From: Bryobacterales bacterium
Lineage (GTDB): Bacteria; Acidobacteriota; Terriglobia; Bryobacterales; Bryobacteraceae
DNA length: 64,000 nt
Assembly (NCBI GenBank): GCA_016716385.1
Contig: JADJWL010000026.1
Coordinates: 496,001-560,000, forward strand
Reading direction: 5' to 3'
This document shows positions 1 to 9,312 of the stretch, piece by piece. Within the stretch, counting starts at the first letter, position 1; each line of letters begins with the position of its first letter. Both the position numbers and the translations under genes were made by a program. Below the pieces are notes generated by a model. That model was given only the letters and a program-made list of their open reading frames with translations, did not search any database and was not told where the DNA came from.

Positions 1-1863
1 CCAGATGCCGGTTTCCTCCACGCCCGCATCCCGGAGGAGACCGTTGAAGTCCGTCAGCCGCAGCGGGGGCGCGGCCGGCGCCGGCTCCACGGCGTACTTT
101 CCCGGAGGCAACCAGACCGCCGCATCGGAAGCCGCGGGCCAGACCTGACCGTTGACCAGCGCCGGTCCTTCCCACGCCAGACCCACGCCCCCGGGCGATT
201 CGACGGTCACCTGTGTCCCCTGGCGCTCCAGATGCGACACCCTCGCCGCCGCCGCGGGCAACAGCGCGAGGTCCGGCGGCAGCAGGGAACTCTCCGAGTA
301 GAGCGCGACCCGCCGGAACGCCCCTGAAGCCAGATGGACAAGCTGCAGCAGTTCCACGCCGGTCTGCTGCTTGGTGGGATACACGTCCTGGTAGCGTTCG
401 ACGATGTTGATGTCGATCGCCAGGCGTTCCGGGCGCTGCGCCAGCGGCTGGTAGCGCCGGGCGATTTCGGGATAGCGCCGGGGACCGAGGTGCCATACCG
501 TGGCCGGATCTTCGATCAGGAACGTCGCCCCGGCCTCCTCGACCAGCGGCAGCACGCGCGCCGCGTCGGCCCCGATCGCTTCCCGCATGCTCGAATCGAA
601 CCGGTCGTCGACATGGGTGAGCACGATGTCGAGATGCGGCTTGCGCTCACGCAGCGCGATGGCCTCGGCCATCCACTCCTCCTGCATGCGGCGGGCCAGC
701 CCGGCGCGGAAGTCGAGGAAGTCGCGCAGATCCGCCTCGCTCCGTCCGGGCGCGAAGAGGCGCACGGGATCGATGCCGCGCTTCTCGCGGTAGAGCCGCC
801 GCACGTCGTCGTTCATCGGCGTGAACCGCGACGGATTCGCCGCCCCTTCGAGCGACTCGAAGTACAACTCGGCCAGGTTCACTCCGTCCCAGTCGAAGCG
901 TTCGACCAGCGTCCGCACGCCTGCCGCCGCGGCGCGGAAGCAGTCCGGGTTCTGCAGGTTCATGAGTTTCCGCCAGTCAAGGTGCGCGTCCTGCAGGACG
1001 GCCGTCTTCTCCCTCCACTGCGGATGCTGCTGCCAGAACGCTTCGCTCACGTGGGGCAGTTCGAGCCAGGCGTACACCAGAATGCCGTTGCGGTGGCAGG
1101 CGGCGATCAGGCTTTCAAGGTAGACATCCCGCGCCGGATCGGGCTCGAAGAAATGCCACGCCGCGACATGCAGTCCGGCAAAGCCCGCGCGCCGCCAGCG
1201 CCGCGCCAGGTACTCCGGATCGGCGCGGAGGCGGTAGGAGTGGTCGAAGAACGCCCAGAGGTCCTTGCCCGCGACCGGCGGACGGAGACCGAGATCCGCC
1301 AGCGCCTGCGGCAGGTAGGGGAAGCGTTCGTAGCCCGCGTCGCCCGGGTTGGCGATCACCCACAGCACCGCCCCGGCACCCAGCCGCATGCCGGCCATCA
1401 CCGGCTCCTGCGTCCACGTCTCGACGGCGAAGACGCGGGCCGCATCGGGCAGCGTGAACCTTGGCAGGTCCGCGCTCTCCTGCCAGATGATGGGCAGCCG
1501 GGGCGCCTGCGCATCCGTGATCCGGGTGACCTCCATCCGCTCCGCGCGCCCGTGGAACCCGAACGACTCGGCCGCGGGCGACTCTCCTTCCAGCACCAGG
1601 AGCAGCCCGCCTTCCACCCGTGCCGCCAGCGCCGGATCGGCTGGCGCGCCCTGGCGCACCACGAGGATACCGGCGTCCCGCGCCTCACCCGCAAGCAGCC
1701 CGATTGCTTCAAGAATCGCGGGCCACGACCCCGGTTCGGTGGATGCGACGTGGAAATGGAAGGTTGGGGGGCGGGATACCCCGGCGCCCCCCACTGGCCC
1801 CGCCCCGGCCGGATGCAATCCGGCGAGCGACGCCAGGACCAGAACGCTACTGCGAAAACGCAT
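1..1863 (-). CDS. Secreted glycoside-hydrolase-like TIM-barrel protein, 3' end outside window
   Basis: An uninterrupted reading frame of 621 codons runs from an ATG at 1863 leftwards off the window edge, so the C-terminus is missing. The first ~22 residues (MRFRSSVLVLASLAGLHPAG) form a signal peptide. The middle (about residues 210-400) has the character of a family-10/GHL10-like glycosidase barrel: a run ending in WDGVNLAELYFE follows LMNLQNPDCFRAA, and acidic and aromatic residues are conserved in the style of strands 4-5. The ATG overlaps the end of the upstream TPR/beta-barrel gene by 17 bp, so the two are translated together. Polysaccharide-cleaving partners of outer-membrane exporters (PgaB, PelA) have this kind of placement. 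The role in exopolysaccharide trimming is inferred; the open frame and signal peptide are seen directly. Confidence 0.75.
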   Translation of the reverse strand, partial: MRFRSSVLVLASLAGLHPAGAGPVGGAGVSRPPTFHFHVASTEPGSWPAILEAIGLLAGEARDAGILVVRQGAPADPALAARVEGGLLLVLEGESPAAESFGFHGRAERMEVTRITDAQAPRLPIIWQESADLPRFTLPDAARVFAVETWTQEPVMAGMRLGAGAVLWVIANPGDAGYERFPYLPQALADLGLRPPVAGKDLWAFFDHSYRLRADPEYLARRWRRAGFAGLHVAAWHFFEPDPARDVYLESLIAACHRNGILVYAWLELPHVSEAFWQQHPQWREKTAVLQDAHLDWRKLMNLQNPDCFRAAAAGVRTLVERFDWDGVNLAELYFESLEGAANPSRFTPMNDDVRRLYREKRGIDPVRLFAPGRSEADLRDFLDFRAGLARRMQEEWMAEAIALRERKPHLDIVLTHVDDRFDSSMREAIGADAARVLPLVEEAGATFLIEDPATVWHLGPRRYPEIARRYQPLAQRPERLAIDINIVERYQDVYPTKQQTGVELLQLVHLASGAFRRVALYSESSLLPPDLALLPAAAARVSHLERQGTQVTVESPGGVGLAWEGPALVNGQVWPAASDAAVWLPPGKYAVEPAPAAPPLRLTDFNGLLRDAGVEETGIW

Positions 1864-3865
1864 ACCAGAGCCCCGCGCGGATATCGTCGAATTGCGCTCT
1901 GCGCACGCCGCGCTGGTTCACGGTGTAGTAGCCGCGCAGCAGGTCCACCGACAGCAGCACCGGTTTCGAAACGAACGGCAGTTGCCAGCGGACCCCTGGC
2001 CCGGTTTCGGCGAAGTTTGCCCAGTCGAGCCGCCGCGCGTCGCCGGTGAAGTTGCCATTCCAGTAGAGTTGCGTCCGCGTGGCGCCGAGGCGCGGCAGCG
2101 TCAGGCCGGCCCGCTGCTGCCAGTAAAACAGCGTCGTGTTCTGGAAGCGGCTGATGAAGACGGCGTCGGCGGTCATCTCATAGAACAGCCCGGAGGAATC
2201 GTGCGGCATTGTCCGGCCGAATCCTTTCGCGTAGGAGAGGCCGCCGCGGTAATCGGGGACCATCCGCCCGCCCTCCGGACGCCGGCCGATGAAGCTGACG
2301 GCCCAGCCCGCCTCACCCCAGGCCATCAGTCCGTTCCAATACCCCGTTGCCAGGCCAGCCCCGAGGATCACCGAGTTCTCCGACAAAGCCAGAGGCATCG
2401 GACCGCCGGTCGTGCGCCGGACGTCGCCCACGAAGCGCGTCGACAGGTACGGACGCACGGGCAGCCCGCCCAGCCGGAACTCGGTCTTCACCTGGCCGAA
2501 TCCGAAGAAGTCCCGCCAGCGGGAAGAATAGATCGGGAACAGCCAGGTGCTCGTGCGGACCGGCGCCAGGGCCGGGCGGAGCTTGCGGTAGGCGGCGTCG
2601 GCCTCCGCGGCAATCCTGGCGTCCCCCGTCCGGCGCGCCTGGTCGAACCAGCCAATGGCCTGCCGGTCGCTCCGCAGCAGATTGTGCACCCAGCCCAACT
2701 GCAGCAGCACCCAGGCATCGGCGGGGTCGGCCTCGTGCGCGGTTTCAAGGTAGCGCAGGGCGTCCTTGAGATAGCCTGCCTGCAGGCTGCGTTCCGCCAT
2801 CGTCCTGGCCGACGCCGACACTGGCGCCGGTTCCACGCCCCGTTGCGGAAGCTGCTGGGGCATCCGCAGCAGCGCGCGTGCCCGGTTCGCCAGCACGCCG
2901 TCCTTTCCCGCGAGCACCCGCTCGAGCAGCGGCATCGCCTCGGCCCGTTCCCCCCGGTCGTACAGGATGAAGCCGAGCTGCGCGGCGGAAAGCAGGTCGC
3001 CCGGCTCGCGCCGCAGGATCCCGCGGAATTCGCGCTCGGCTTCGCCCTGGCGGCGCAATTCAAGCAACAGGTACGCGAGATCCCTCCGCAGCCGGACGTT
3101 TTCCGGCGTCAGGTCGATGGCTTTGCGGAACTCGGAGACATAGGGATACCGCTCGGGCAGCAGCGCGCGGGCCATTTCGCGCGTCCGCGCCTCCGCCGCG
3201 CGGGAGGCCGCTACCAGCACTGCTGTCGCCTCGTCCAGCCGGTTCAGCGACCACAGCACGCGGCCCAGGTCCACGAGCAGTCCGGTGCGCTCCGGTTTCA
3301 GCCGCCAGGCCTCGCAATAGTGCCGCGCCGCCCGTTCGAACTCGTCCCGCCGCTCGGCCAGTTGCGCCAGTTCGTGGTGCGCCGCCACGTCGTCCGGCGA
3401 CGCTTCGATTACCTTCGACCAGCGCTCGATGCCTTCCGCCAGAGGCCCGTCGATGTTGCGGAAGGCCTCGGCGGCGGTGGTCCTGGTGGCATCGTCGGCG
3501 TCCGGCGCTTGCCGCAGCCGGTCGAACACGCGCCGCGCGCGCGCGGTCTCTCCGGTCTCATGGCACAGGAAGGCGTATTCGAGCGCGACATGCAAGTCCC
3601 GCGGATTCAGCCGCATGGCTTCGCCGAACTGATCGCGCGCCGCCACGCGCTCGCCCGTCTTGAGATAGGCATAGGCCAGGTCCTTGCGGATGGCCGACCG
3701 TTCGGGAGCAGCCGCCACCGCCTGCTCGAAGCTGGCAATGGCTTCGTCGTAGCGGGCCTCCTGGAGCCGTCCGTAAGCTTGAGTGAGGTGGGCGTACGCC
3801 GGATCGGCGTCCGGCCCCTGGCCGCCGAGCAGCGCCGGCAGCAGGAGCGCCCAGGCTAGTCGCAT
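1847..3865 (-). CDS. TPR / outer-membrane beta-barrel protein (NfrA/PgaA-like architecture)
   Basis: 672 residues from the ATG at 3865, chosen because it begins a signal peptide (MRLAWALLLPALLGGQG); an upstream in-frame ATG at 3946 would bury it. Roughly residues 25-430 are consecutive TPR helices (for example YDEAIASFEQAVAAAPERS and DALRYLETAHEADPADAW). The last ~240 residues change to alternating aromatic/polar strands typical of an outer-membrane barrel, resembling the C-terminal domain of phage N4 receptor NfrA. TPR plus barrel is the layout of exopolysaccharide exporters such as PgaA and PelB. The next gene, overlapping by 17 bp, is a secreted glycosidase-like protein. Export of a glycan across the outer membrane is the likely role; the substrate is unknown. 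The synthase would be expected to the left of the window. Confidence 0.7.
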   Translation of the reverse strand: MRLAWALLLPALLGGQGPDADPAYAHLTQAYGRLQEARYDEAIASFEQAVAAAPERSAIRKDLAYAYLKTGERVAARDQFGEAMRLNPRDLHVALEYAFLCHETGETARARRVFDRLRQAPDADDATRTTAAEAFRNIDGPLAEGIERWSKVIEASPDDVAAHHELAQLAERRDEFERAARHYCEAWRLKPERTGLLVDLGRVLWSLNRLDEATAVLVAASRAAEARTREMARALLPERYPYVSEFRKAIDLTPENVRLRRDLAYLLLELRRQGEAEREFRGILRREPGDLLSAAQLGFILYDRGERAEAMPLLERVLAGKDGVLANRARALLRMPQQLPQRGVEPAPVSASARTMAERSLQAGYLKDALRYLETAHEADPADAWVLLQLGWVHNLLRSDRQAIGWFDQARRTGDARIAAEADAAYRKLRPALAPVRTSTWLFPIYSSRWRDFFGFGQVKTEFRLGGLPVRPYLSTRFVGDVRRTTGGPMPLALSENSVILGAGLATGYWNGLMAWGEAGWAVSFIGRRPEGGRMVPDYRGGLSYAKGFGRTMPHDSSGLFYEMTADAVFISRFQNTTLFYWQQRAGLTLPRLGATRTQLYWNGNFTGDARRLDWANFAETGPGVRWQLPFVSKPVLLSVDLLRGYYTVNQRGVRRAQFDDIRAGLWYAFSQ

Positions 3866-3938
3866 TGCGCGTCCGTTATTCCAATAGTGCGTTTGGCGCG
3901 GCAAAGTTCTCACGAAAAAACTGCTAGCCTGACAAAAA

Positions 3939-5114
3939 GTGCCCACAACCAGCTTCCGGGGGGTCGACTACCTCCTCATCGAGACTCTCTTCAGCGAAGA
4001 TGAGCGGCTGATCCGCCAGACAGCCCGCCAGTTCGTCGACGAACGCGTGCTTCCCGTCATCCGCGACTGCTATCGCGATGCCCGCTTCCCCCAGGACCTG
4101 ATCCCGGAAATGGGCCGCCTCGGCTTTTACGGCGCCAATCTCGAGGGCTACGGCTGCGCCGGTCTGTCGAACGTGGAGTACGGCCTCATTATGCAGGAGC
4201 TGGAGCGGGGCGATTCCGGCTTGCGCAGTTTCGTCTCCGTTCAGGGCGCGCTCGTCATGTACCCGATCCTCACCTTCGGGTCGGATGCTCAGAAGGAGCG
4301 CTGGCTGCCGCGGTTGCAGTCGGGAGAGGCGGTCGGCTGCTTCGGCCTGACCGAACCGGATTTCGGTTCCAATCCTGCCGGGATGCGGACGACCGCGCGC
4401 CGCCAGGGGGACACCTGGATCCTGAACGGGGAGAAGACCTGGATCACCAACGGCACCGCGGCCGACGTCGCAGTGGTCTGGGCGCGCACGGATGAAGGGA
4501 TCGCCGGATTCCTCGTGGAACGCGGGACGCCCGGCTTCACCACCTCGGACATCCATGGCAAATGGTCCATGCGCGCGTCGGTGACCTCCAGCCTCTCTTT
4601 CGCCGATTGCCGGATCTCTGAGGCGGACCGCCTGCCTGCCGCCAAGGGTCTCAAAGCGGCCTTGGCCTGCCTCACGCAGGCTCGCTTCGGGATTGCCTGG
4701 GGCGCCCTCGGCGCGGCGATGGATTGCTACGAAACCGCCCGCCAGTACACGGTCCTGCGCAAGCAGTTCGATGACCGGCCCATCGCCTCGCACCAGCTTG
4801 TCCAGGAGAAGCTTGCCTGCATGATCACCGAGATTACCAAGGGGCAACTGCTGGCGATCCATGGCGGACGGCTGAAGGATCAGGGTACGCTGGAACCGGC
4901 CCACGTTTCCATGCTGAAACGGAATAACGTGGCCATGGCGCTGGATGTCGCCCGGCTCAGCCGCGACCTGCTAGGGGCCAACGGCATCACCGACGAATAC
5001 CCGATCATGCGGCACCTCTGTAACCTCGAAACGGTCAAGACCTACGAAGGCACCGATCACATCCATGCGCTCGTCATCGGCGAGCGGGTGACGGGCATCC
5101 CGGCTTACCGGTAG
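3939..5114 (+). CDS. gcdH: Glutaryl-CoA dehydrogenase-type acyl-CoA dehydrogenase
   Basis: 391 residues, the normal length for glutaryl-CoA dehydrogenase, an FAD enzyme that oxidises and decarboxylates glutaryl-CoA to crotonyl-CoA in lysine/tryptophan and aromatic degradation. Acyl-CoA dehydrogenase signatures are clear: GCFGLTEPDFGSNPAGM in the FAD-binding middle domain, GEKTWITNG after it, and the C-terminal VKTYEGTDHIHALVIGE. The last carries the catalytic glutamate (residue 370) in the EGTxxIHAL context specific to this subfamily. The start is GTG at 3939 with no clear ribosome site; a -10-like TAGCCT at 3925-3930 suggests a very short leader. It diverges from the TPR/barrel gene across a 73-bp gap. 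The following membrane protein starts 7 bp after the stop. Confidence 0.85.
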   Translation: MPTTSFRGVDYLLIETLFSEDERLIRQTARQFVDERVLPVIRDCYRDARFPQDLIPEMGRLGFYGANLEGYGCAGLSNVEYGLIMQELERGDSGLRSFVSVQGALVMYPILTFGSDAQKERWLPRLQSGEAVGCFGLTEPDFGSNPAGMRTTARRQGDTWILNGEKTWITNGTAADVAVVWARTDEGIAGFLVERGTPGFTTSDIHGKWSMRASVTSSLSFADCRISEADRLPAAKGLKAALACLTQARFGIAWGALGAAMDCYETARQYTVLRKQFDDRPIASHQLVQEKLACMITEITKGQLLAIHGGRLKDQGTLEPAHVSMLKRNNVAMALDVARLSRDLLGANGITDEYPIMRHLCNLETVKTYEGTDHIHALVIGERVTGIPAYR

Positions 5115-5121
5115 CTGGCCG

Positions 5122-7155
5122 ATGCTGCTCTCGGCCGCGACCATCTTCCTCAGCGCCTTCCTGCTGTTTCAAGTGCAGCCGATGGTGGCGCGCATGATCC
5201 TGCCGTGGTTCGGCGGATCGGCCAGCGTCTGGACCATCTGCATGCTGTTCTACCAGGTAGGCCTGCTGGGTGGCTATCTCTACGCGCACCTGCTCGTCCG
5301 CCGCCCGCAACGGGTGCAGGCCGCGACGCACTGGGCGATGCTGGCCGTGAGCCTTCTGATGCTCCCCGTCATCCCGGACCCGGCGTGGAAACCCGCCGGC
5401 GACGCAGAGCCGACGACGCGCATCCTGCTGGCGCTGGCCGCGACCATCGGCCTGCCATACTTTATCCTGTCGGCGACCGGTCCGCTGGTGCAGTCCTGGT
5501 TCTTCCGCGCCGGCAAGCTGTCACCTTACCGCCTCTACGCGTTGTCGAACATCGGATCGATGCTGGCCCTGCTGTCGTATCCCATCGTCGTGGAGCCTTA
5601 TCTTGCTGTTCGCACCCAGGCGTGGACCTGGACCGCGGGATACGCCGTCTTTATCGTGTTGTGCGCTCTGGCCGCGTGGCGCATCTGGGGACTGCCGGAC
5701 GTCGAACTCACGGCGACCCCGGACGAGGCAGCGCCCCGGCCCACGTGGCGCCAGCGGCTCGCCTGGCTGCTGCTCCCGGCCTGTGCGTCGAGCCTGTTGC
5801 TCAGCATCACGAACCACCTCACGCAGAACGTGGCTTCTGTCCCGTTTCTGTGGATTGTCCCGCTCGCGTTGTACCTGCTGACCTTCATCCTCTGTTTTGA
5901 CGCCGAGGGCTGGTACCAGCGCGACACCTACTTGAAGCTCACCGCAATTTCGCTCGCCAGCATGGCGTACGCGCTGTCGAGCGACGTGCACAATTTGCCG
6001 CTCTACATCGCCGGTCCGCTGTTCCTCACGGGACTGTTCGTCTGCGCCATCGTGTGCCACGGGGAACTTGTGCGGCTCAAACCGCATCCCAGCCACCTCA
6101 CAGGCTTCTACCTGATGATTGCCGCCGGAGGCGCCCTGGGCGGCGTGTTTGTCGGCATCCTGGCGCCGCACGTGTTTCCGGACAACTTCGAACTTCACGT
6201 GTCGCTCGCCGGGCTGGCCCTGATCGTCCTGTTGATCCTGCGCCGCGACCCGGAGAGCCCTATCGCGGGCGGGCGCTGGAAGCCGGAATGGATCCTGAGC
6301 GCGCTGTTCGTACTCGGGCTGATGGCGTTCCTGTTCAAACAGGTGGATTCGTCGCTCGAAGGCTACCGCGTCATCACGCGGAACTTCTACGGCGTGCTCA
6401 AGGTGCATGACTCCGGCTCGCGCTTCGGCGGCGTGCGCACCCTGACGCATGGCACGATCAACCACGGCGAGCAGTACCTCGACCCCGACCGCCGCAAGTT
6501 CCCCACCACGTACTTCGGTCCGGATTCCGGCGCGGGTCTGGCCTTGCTGCACTTCCCGCGGCTGGCTCCGATGCGCGTCGGCATCATTGGACTCGGCACC
6601 GGGACGCTGGCCTCCTATGGCCGGGAGAGTGACCTCTACCGCTTTTACGAGATCAACCCCGTGGTCGAGGATCTCGCCTGGAACGAGTTCTACTTCCTGC
6701 ACGATTCCGCGGCGAAGATCGATGTGATCCTCGGCGACGCCCGGCTTTCTCTCGAACGGGAGGAGCCGCAGAACTACGACGTCTTCATCGTCGACGCCTT
6801 CTCAAGCGATTCGATCCCGGTGCACCTGCTGACGAAGGAGTGCTTCGAACTCTACTTCCGGCACTTGCAGCCCGAGGGAATCCTGGCGGTGCACGTCTCG
6901 AACCGCTATCTCGACCTGGTCCCGGTGGTGGAGCAGATCGCGCGCACGCTCGGGAAACAGGCGCGGCTGGTCGACAGTGAGGACGACGACAACGATCCGG
7001 CCATCTTCGGCGCAACCTACGTGCTGATCTCGTCTTCCGGCGCCATCTTCGGTCGCGAACACATCCGCGACGTAGCGACGCTCATCACGCCCGACCCCAA
7101 GCTGCGGCTCTGGACCGACGACTACAGCAGCCTTTACCGTATTCTGAAGAAATGA
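5122..7155 (+). CDS. Membrane protein fused to a spermidine-synthase-like methyltransferase-fold domain
   Basis: 677 residues. Residues 1 to ~420 contain about ten or more hydrophobic spans, opening with LLSAATIFLSAFLLFQVQPM, typical of the multispanning half of membrane spermidine-synthase-like proteins. The C-terminal ~250 residues carry the Rossmann fold: VGIIGLGTGTLASYG (nucleotide/aminopropyl donor loop), YEINPVVEDLA, ILGDARLSLE, and DVFIVDAFSSDSIPVHLLT, where the catalytic aspartate of polyamine synthases would sit. Proteins of this class are often annotated as spermidine synthase, but their reaction is not settled; transport or aminopropyl transfer at the membrane are both possible. 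It follows gcdH by 7 bp and overlaps the next gene by 4 bp (ATGA), so it is cotranscribed. Confidence 0.75.
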   Translation: MLLSAATIFLSAFLLFQVQPMVARMILPWFGGSASVWTICMLFYQVGLLGGYLYAHLLVRRPQRVQAATHWAMLAVSLLMLPVIPDPAWKPAGDAEPTTRILLALAATIGLPYFILSATGPLVQSWFFRAGKLSPYRLYALSNIGSMLALLSYPIVVEPYLAVRTQAWTWTAGYAVFIVLCALAAWRIWGLPDVELTATPDEAAPRPTWRQRLAWLLLPACASSLLLSITNHLTQNVASVPFLWIVPLALYLLTFILCFDAEGWYQRDTYLKLTAISLASMAYALSSDVHNLPLYIAGPLFLTGLFVCAIVCHGELVRLKPHPSHLTGFYLMIAAGGALGGVFVGILAPHVFPDNFELHVSLAGLALIVLLILRRDPESPIAGGRWKPEWILSALFVLGLMAFLFKQVDSSLEGYRVITRNFYGVLKVHDSGSRFGGVRTLTHGTINHGEQYLDPDRRKFPTTYFGPDSGAGLALLHFPRLAPMRVGIIGLGTGTLASYGRESDLYRFYEINPVVEDLAWNEFYFLHDSAAKIDVILGDARLSLEREEPQNYDVFIVDAFSSDSIPVHLLTKECFELYFRHLQPEGILAVHVSNRYLDLVPVVEQIARTLGKQARLVDSEDDDNDPAIFGATYVLISSSGAIFGREHIRDVATLITPDPKLRLWTDDYSSLYRILKK

Positions 7156-8102
7156 GCGTGACGTTCGCCGATATCGAACAGGCGCGAGAGCGTATCCGGC
7201 CCCTTGCCAAGCGCACACCCGTGCTGACTTCGCGCGGGTTCGACATGCGGGCCGGCGTGCGGACGTTTTTCAAGTGTGAGAACTTCCAGACCGGCGGGGC
7301 GTTCAAGATTCGGGGCGCCGCCAACCGGATTCTGTCGCTGACGCGCGAAGAACTGGACCGCGGCGTTCTCGCGTTTTCCTCGGGGAATCATGCCCAGGCC
7401 ACGGCAATCGCCGCCCGTTACGCCGCCGCGCGGGCCACGATCGTCATGCCGTTGAACGCGCCGAAAGCGAAGCTCGAAGCCACCCGTGCCCAGGGGGCGG
7501 AGATCGTCACCTACGACCCACGCAGCGAGGACCGCGAAGCAATCGCGCGCCGCCTGGCCGCGCAGACTGGAGCCGTCCTCGTTCCCCCGTTCGACCATCC
7601 GAAGATCATTGCCGGCCAGGGGACGGCGGCGTTGGAATTGCTCGAGGATGCGGGTCCGCTGGATGCCCTGGTGGCTCCGGTCGGCGGCGGCGGGCTCGCC
7701 TCGGGATGCGCCCTGGCCGCGCAGAGCCGCCGGCCCGGGCTGCGCATGTTCGCCGCCGAACCCGAGCGCGCCAACGATACGTATCTCTCCTTCCGTGCCG
7801 GCGAGCGCGTCGGGATTCCCCTGGCTGACACGATCGCCGATGGCCTGCGGCCTCCGATCCCCGGCGAATTGACGTTTGCCATCCTGCGTGAGCGCCTGGA
7901 AGACGTGCTGCTCGTGAGCGAAGAGGAAATCCTCGACGCGATGGAGTTCCTGTTGACCCGGTTGAAGATTCTGGTGGAGCCGAGCGGCGCGGTTGCCGCC
8001 GCCGCGGTCCTGTTCGGGAAGCTGCCGCCCAACCTGGGATCGGTGGGCGTCATCCTGTCGGGCGGCAACGTCGATCTGAACCTGCGCCGCGCGCTGGGCT
8101 AA
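7152..8102 (+). CDS. PLP-dependent serine/threonine dehydratase family enzyme (fold type II)
   Basis: 316 residues, the size of catabolic threonine dehydratase, serine racemase and threo-3-hydroxyaspartate ammonia-lyase, without the C-terminal ACT regulatory domain of biosynthetic IlvA. Motifs: GGAFKIRGA with the PLP-binding lysine at residue 52, SSGNHAQ for the carboxylate site, and the glycine loop VGGGGLASG binding the PLP phosphate. The serine-containing ILSGGNVD near the C-terminus contacts the pyridine nitrogen. Likely reaction: deamination (or racemisation) of L-Ser, L-Thr or a beta-hydroxy amino acid to a 2-oxo acid. Substrate cannot be fixed from sequence. The ATG overlaps the TGA of the preceding membrane protein. 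Confidence 0.82.
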   Translation: MSVTFADIEQARERIRPLAKRTPVLTSRGFDMRAGVRTFFKCENFQTGGAFKIRGAANRILSLTREELDRGVLAFSSGNHAQATAIAARYAAARATIVMPLNAPKAKLEATRAQGAEIVTYDPRSEDREAIARRLAAQTGAVLVPPFDHPKIIAGQGTAALELLEDAGPLDALVAPVGGGGLASGCALAAQSRRPGLRMFAAEPERANDTYLSFRAGERVGIPLADTIADGLRPPIPGELTFAILRERLEDVLLVSEEEILDAMEFLLTRLKILVEPSGAVAAAAVLFGKLPPNLGSVGVILSGGNVDLNLRRALG

Positions 8103-8148
8103 GGCACAACGCCGGCGCCACTTGAACCCGCGCTGGCGATTGAGGACA

Positions 8149-8934
8149 ATGGCAGCTTCCATGTTCACCAACCACGTCAAGCGCGCGCTCGCCGCAGGCG
8201 AGCTCCAATTGGGCACCGGATTCGGCCAGATCCGATCGGTCGAGATCCCCCGCATCCTGGCAGCCGCCGGATTCAAGTGGGCCTTCATCGACACCGAACA
8301 CGGTGGCTTCGACCTCGAGACCGTCCAGGACATCTGCCGGATCTCCACGCTCTCCGGTCTCAGTCCGATTGTCCGCGTGGCGGACCTGCAGTATTCCCTC
8401 ATTGCCCGCTCGCTCGACCTGGGCGCCGAGGGCATCATCTTTCCCCGCGTCGAGTCGCCGGAACTGCTGGAGCGCGCCGTGAGTTGGACCAAGTTCCCGC
8501 CCGTCGGTGTGCGGGGCTTCGGCCTCGGGCCGGTCAACTTGAACTATCAGCCCGCCAGCTTCAACGACATCATCGAAACTTACAACCGCGAGACGCTCGT
8601 GGTTCTGCAGATCGAAACCGTCCGGGCGGTCGAGGCGCGGGAGGAGTTGCTGGCGGTTCCCGGCATCGACGCGGTCATGATCGGCCCGGCCGACCTGTCG
8701 ATCTCGCTCGGCGTCGGCGGCGAATTCCAGCACCCGAAGATCGTCGAGGCGATGGAGAAGGTGCGCGACAGTTGCAACGCGCGCGGCATCGCCCCCGGCA
8801 CCCAGACGCGCTCGCCCGCCCTGGCGCGCTTCTGGAAAGAGCGCGGGATGCGCTTCCTCGGCTGCTCCAACGACACGAACATGATCTACGACCGTGCCGC
8901 TGAACTGGTCGCCGCGATCCAGAAGGAGAACTGA
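8149..8934 (+). CDS. HpcH/HpaI-type class II 2-oxo acid aldolase
   Basis: About 261 residues from the ATG at 8149, preceded by GAGGA; an in-frame TTG at 8122 and a second ATG at 8161 are alternatives. Class II pyruvate aldolase features: FIDTEHGGFD (catalytic His region), PIVRV, LGAEGIIFPRVESPE, LQIETVRAVE with the metal-binding Glu, and MIGPADLSISLG with the metal-binding Asp. The family cleaves 4-hydroxy-2-oxoheptanedioate, 2-dehydro-3-deoxyglucarate or related acids to pyruvate plus an aldehyde. The companion cupin starts one base after the stop, and a PLP lyase lies upstream, suggesting a small catabolic unit feeding 2-oxo acids. The natural substrate is unknown. Confidence 0.85.
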   Translation: MAASMFTNHVKRALAAGELQLGTGFGQIRSVEIPRILAAAGFKWAFIDTEHGGFDLETVQDICRISTLSGLSPIVRVADLQYSLIARSLDLGAEGIIFPRVESPELLERAVSWTKFPPVGVRGFGLGPVNLNYQPASFNDIIETYNRETLVVLQIETVRAVEAREELLAVPGIDAVMIGPADLSISLGVGGEFQHPKIVEAMEKVRDSCNARGIAPGTQTRSPALARFWKERGMRFLGCSNDTNMIYDRAAELVAAIQKEN

Positions 8935-9294
8935 GTGCCCACCTTCATCGGCGGTCCGGCGCGTGTCGAAGCCGCCGGCAACAAGCCGAAGGTCATCGAG
9001 GAATTCGTCGGGCGGGTGAACACCGCCACGAACGAAGCCAGCGTCGCGCGGATGCGCAGTCCGGCGGGCTGGGTGGAGCCGGGACAGACTCCGGAGTTCG
9101 ACGAGTTCACCGTCGTGCTGCGCGGCATGCTTCGGGTGGAACACCGCGGCGGCCGGATCGATGTCCGTGCCGGGCAGGCTGTGATCGCACACAAGGGGGA
9201 GTGGATCCGCTACAGTACTCCCGAGGAAGAGGGCGCGGAATATATCGCCGTCTGCCTGCCCGCCTTCTCCCTCTCCACCGTGCACCGCGACTAA
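8935..9294 (+). CDS. Small cupin-domain protein
   Basis: 119 residues from a GTG immediately after the aldolase stop. A single cupin barrel is visible: GWVEPGQTPEFDEFTVVLRG is the first motif region and RAGQAVIAHKGEWIRYSTPEE the second. The usual metal-binding histidines are only partly kept (FDEFTVVL in place of HxH), so metal binding is uncertain. Cupins of this type act as small isomerases, lyases or ligand sensors next to sugar-acid catabolic genes. Here the tight coupling to the HpcH/HpaI aldolase suggests a shared pathway. The exact function is not assignable. Confidence 0.72.
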   Translation: MPTFIGGPARVEAAGNKPKVIEEFVGRVNTATNEASVARMRSPAGWVEPGQTPEFDEFTVVLRGMLRVEHRGGRIDVRAGQAVIAHKGEWIRYSTPEEEGAEYIAVCLPAFSLSTVHRD

Positions 9295-9312
9295 GCACAG
9301 AATGGAGGATCG

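Noticed and set aside
334..3859. Long plus-strand reading frames opposite the secreted glycosidase and TPR/barrel genes
   Set aside because: Composition is Arg/Pro/Ala-rich without motifs or ribosome sites; the minus-strand frames carry signal peptides and clear domains.
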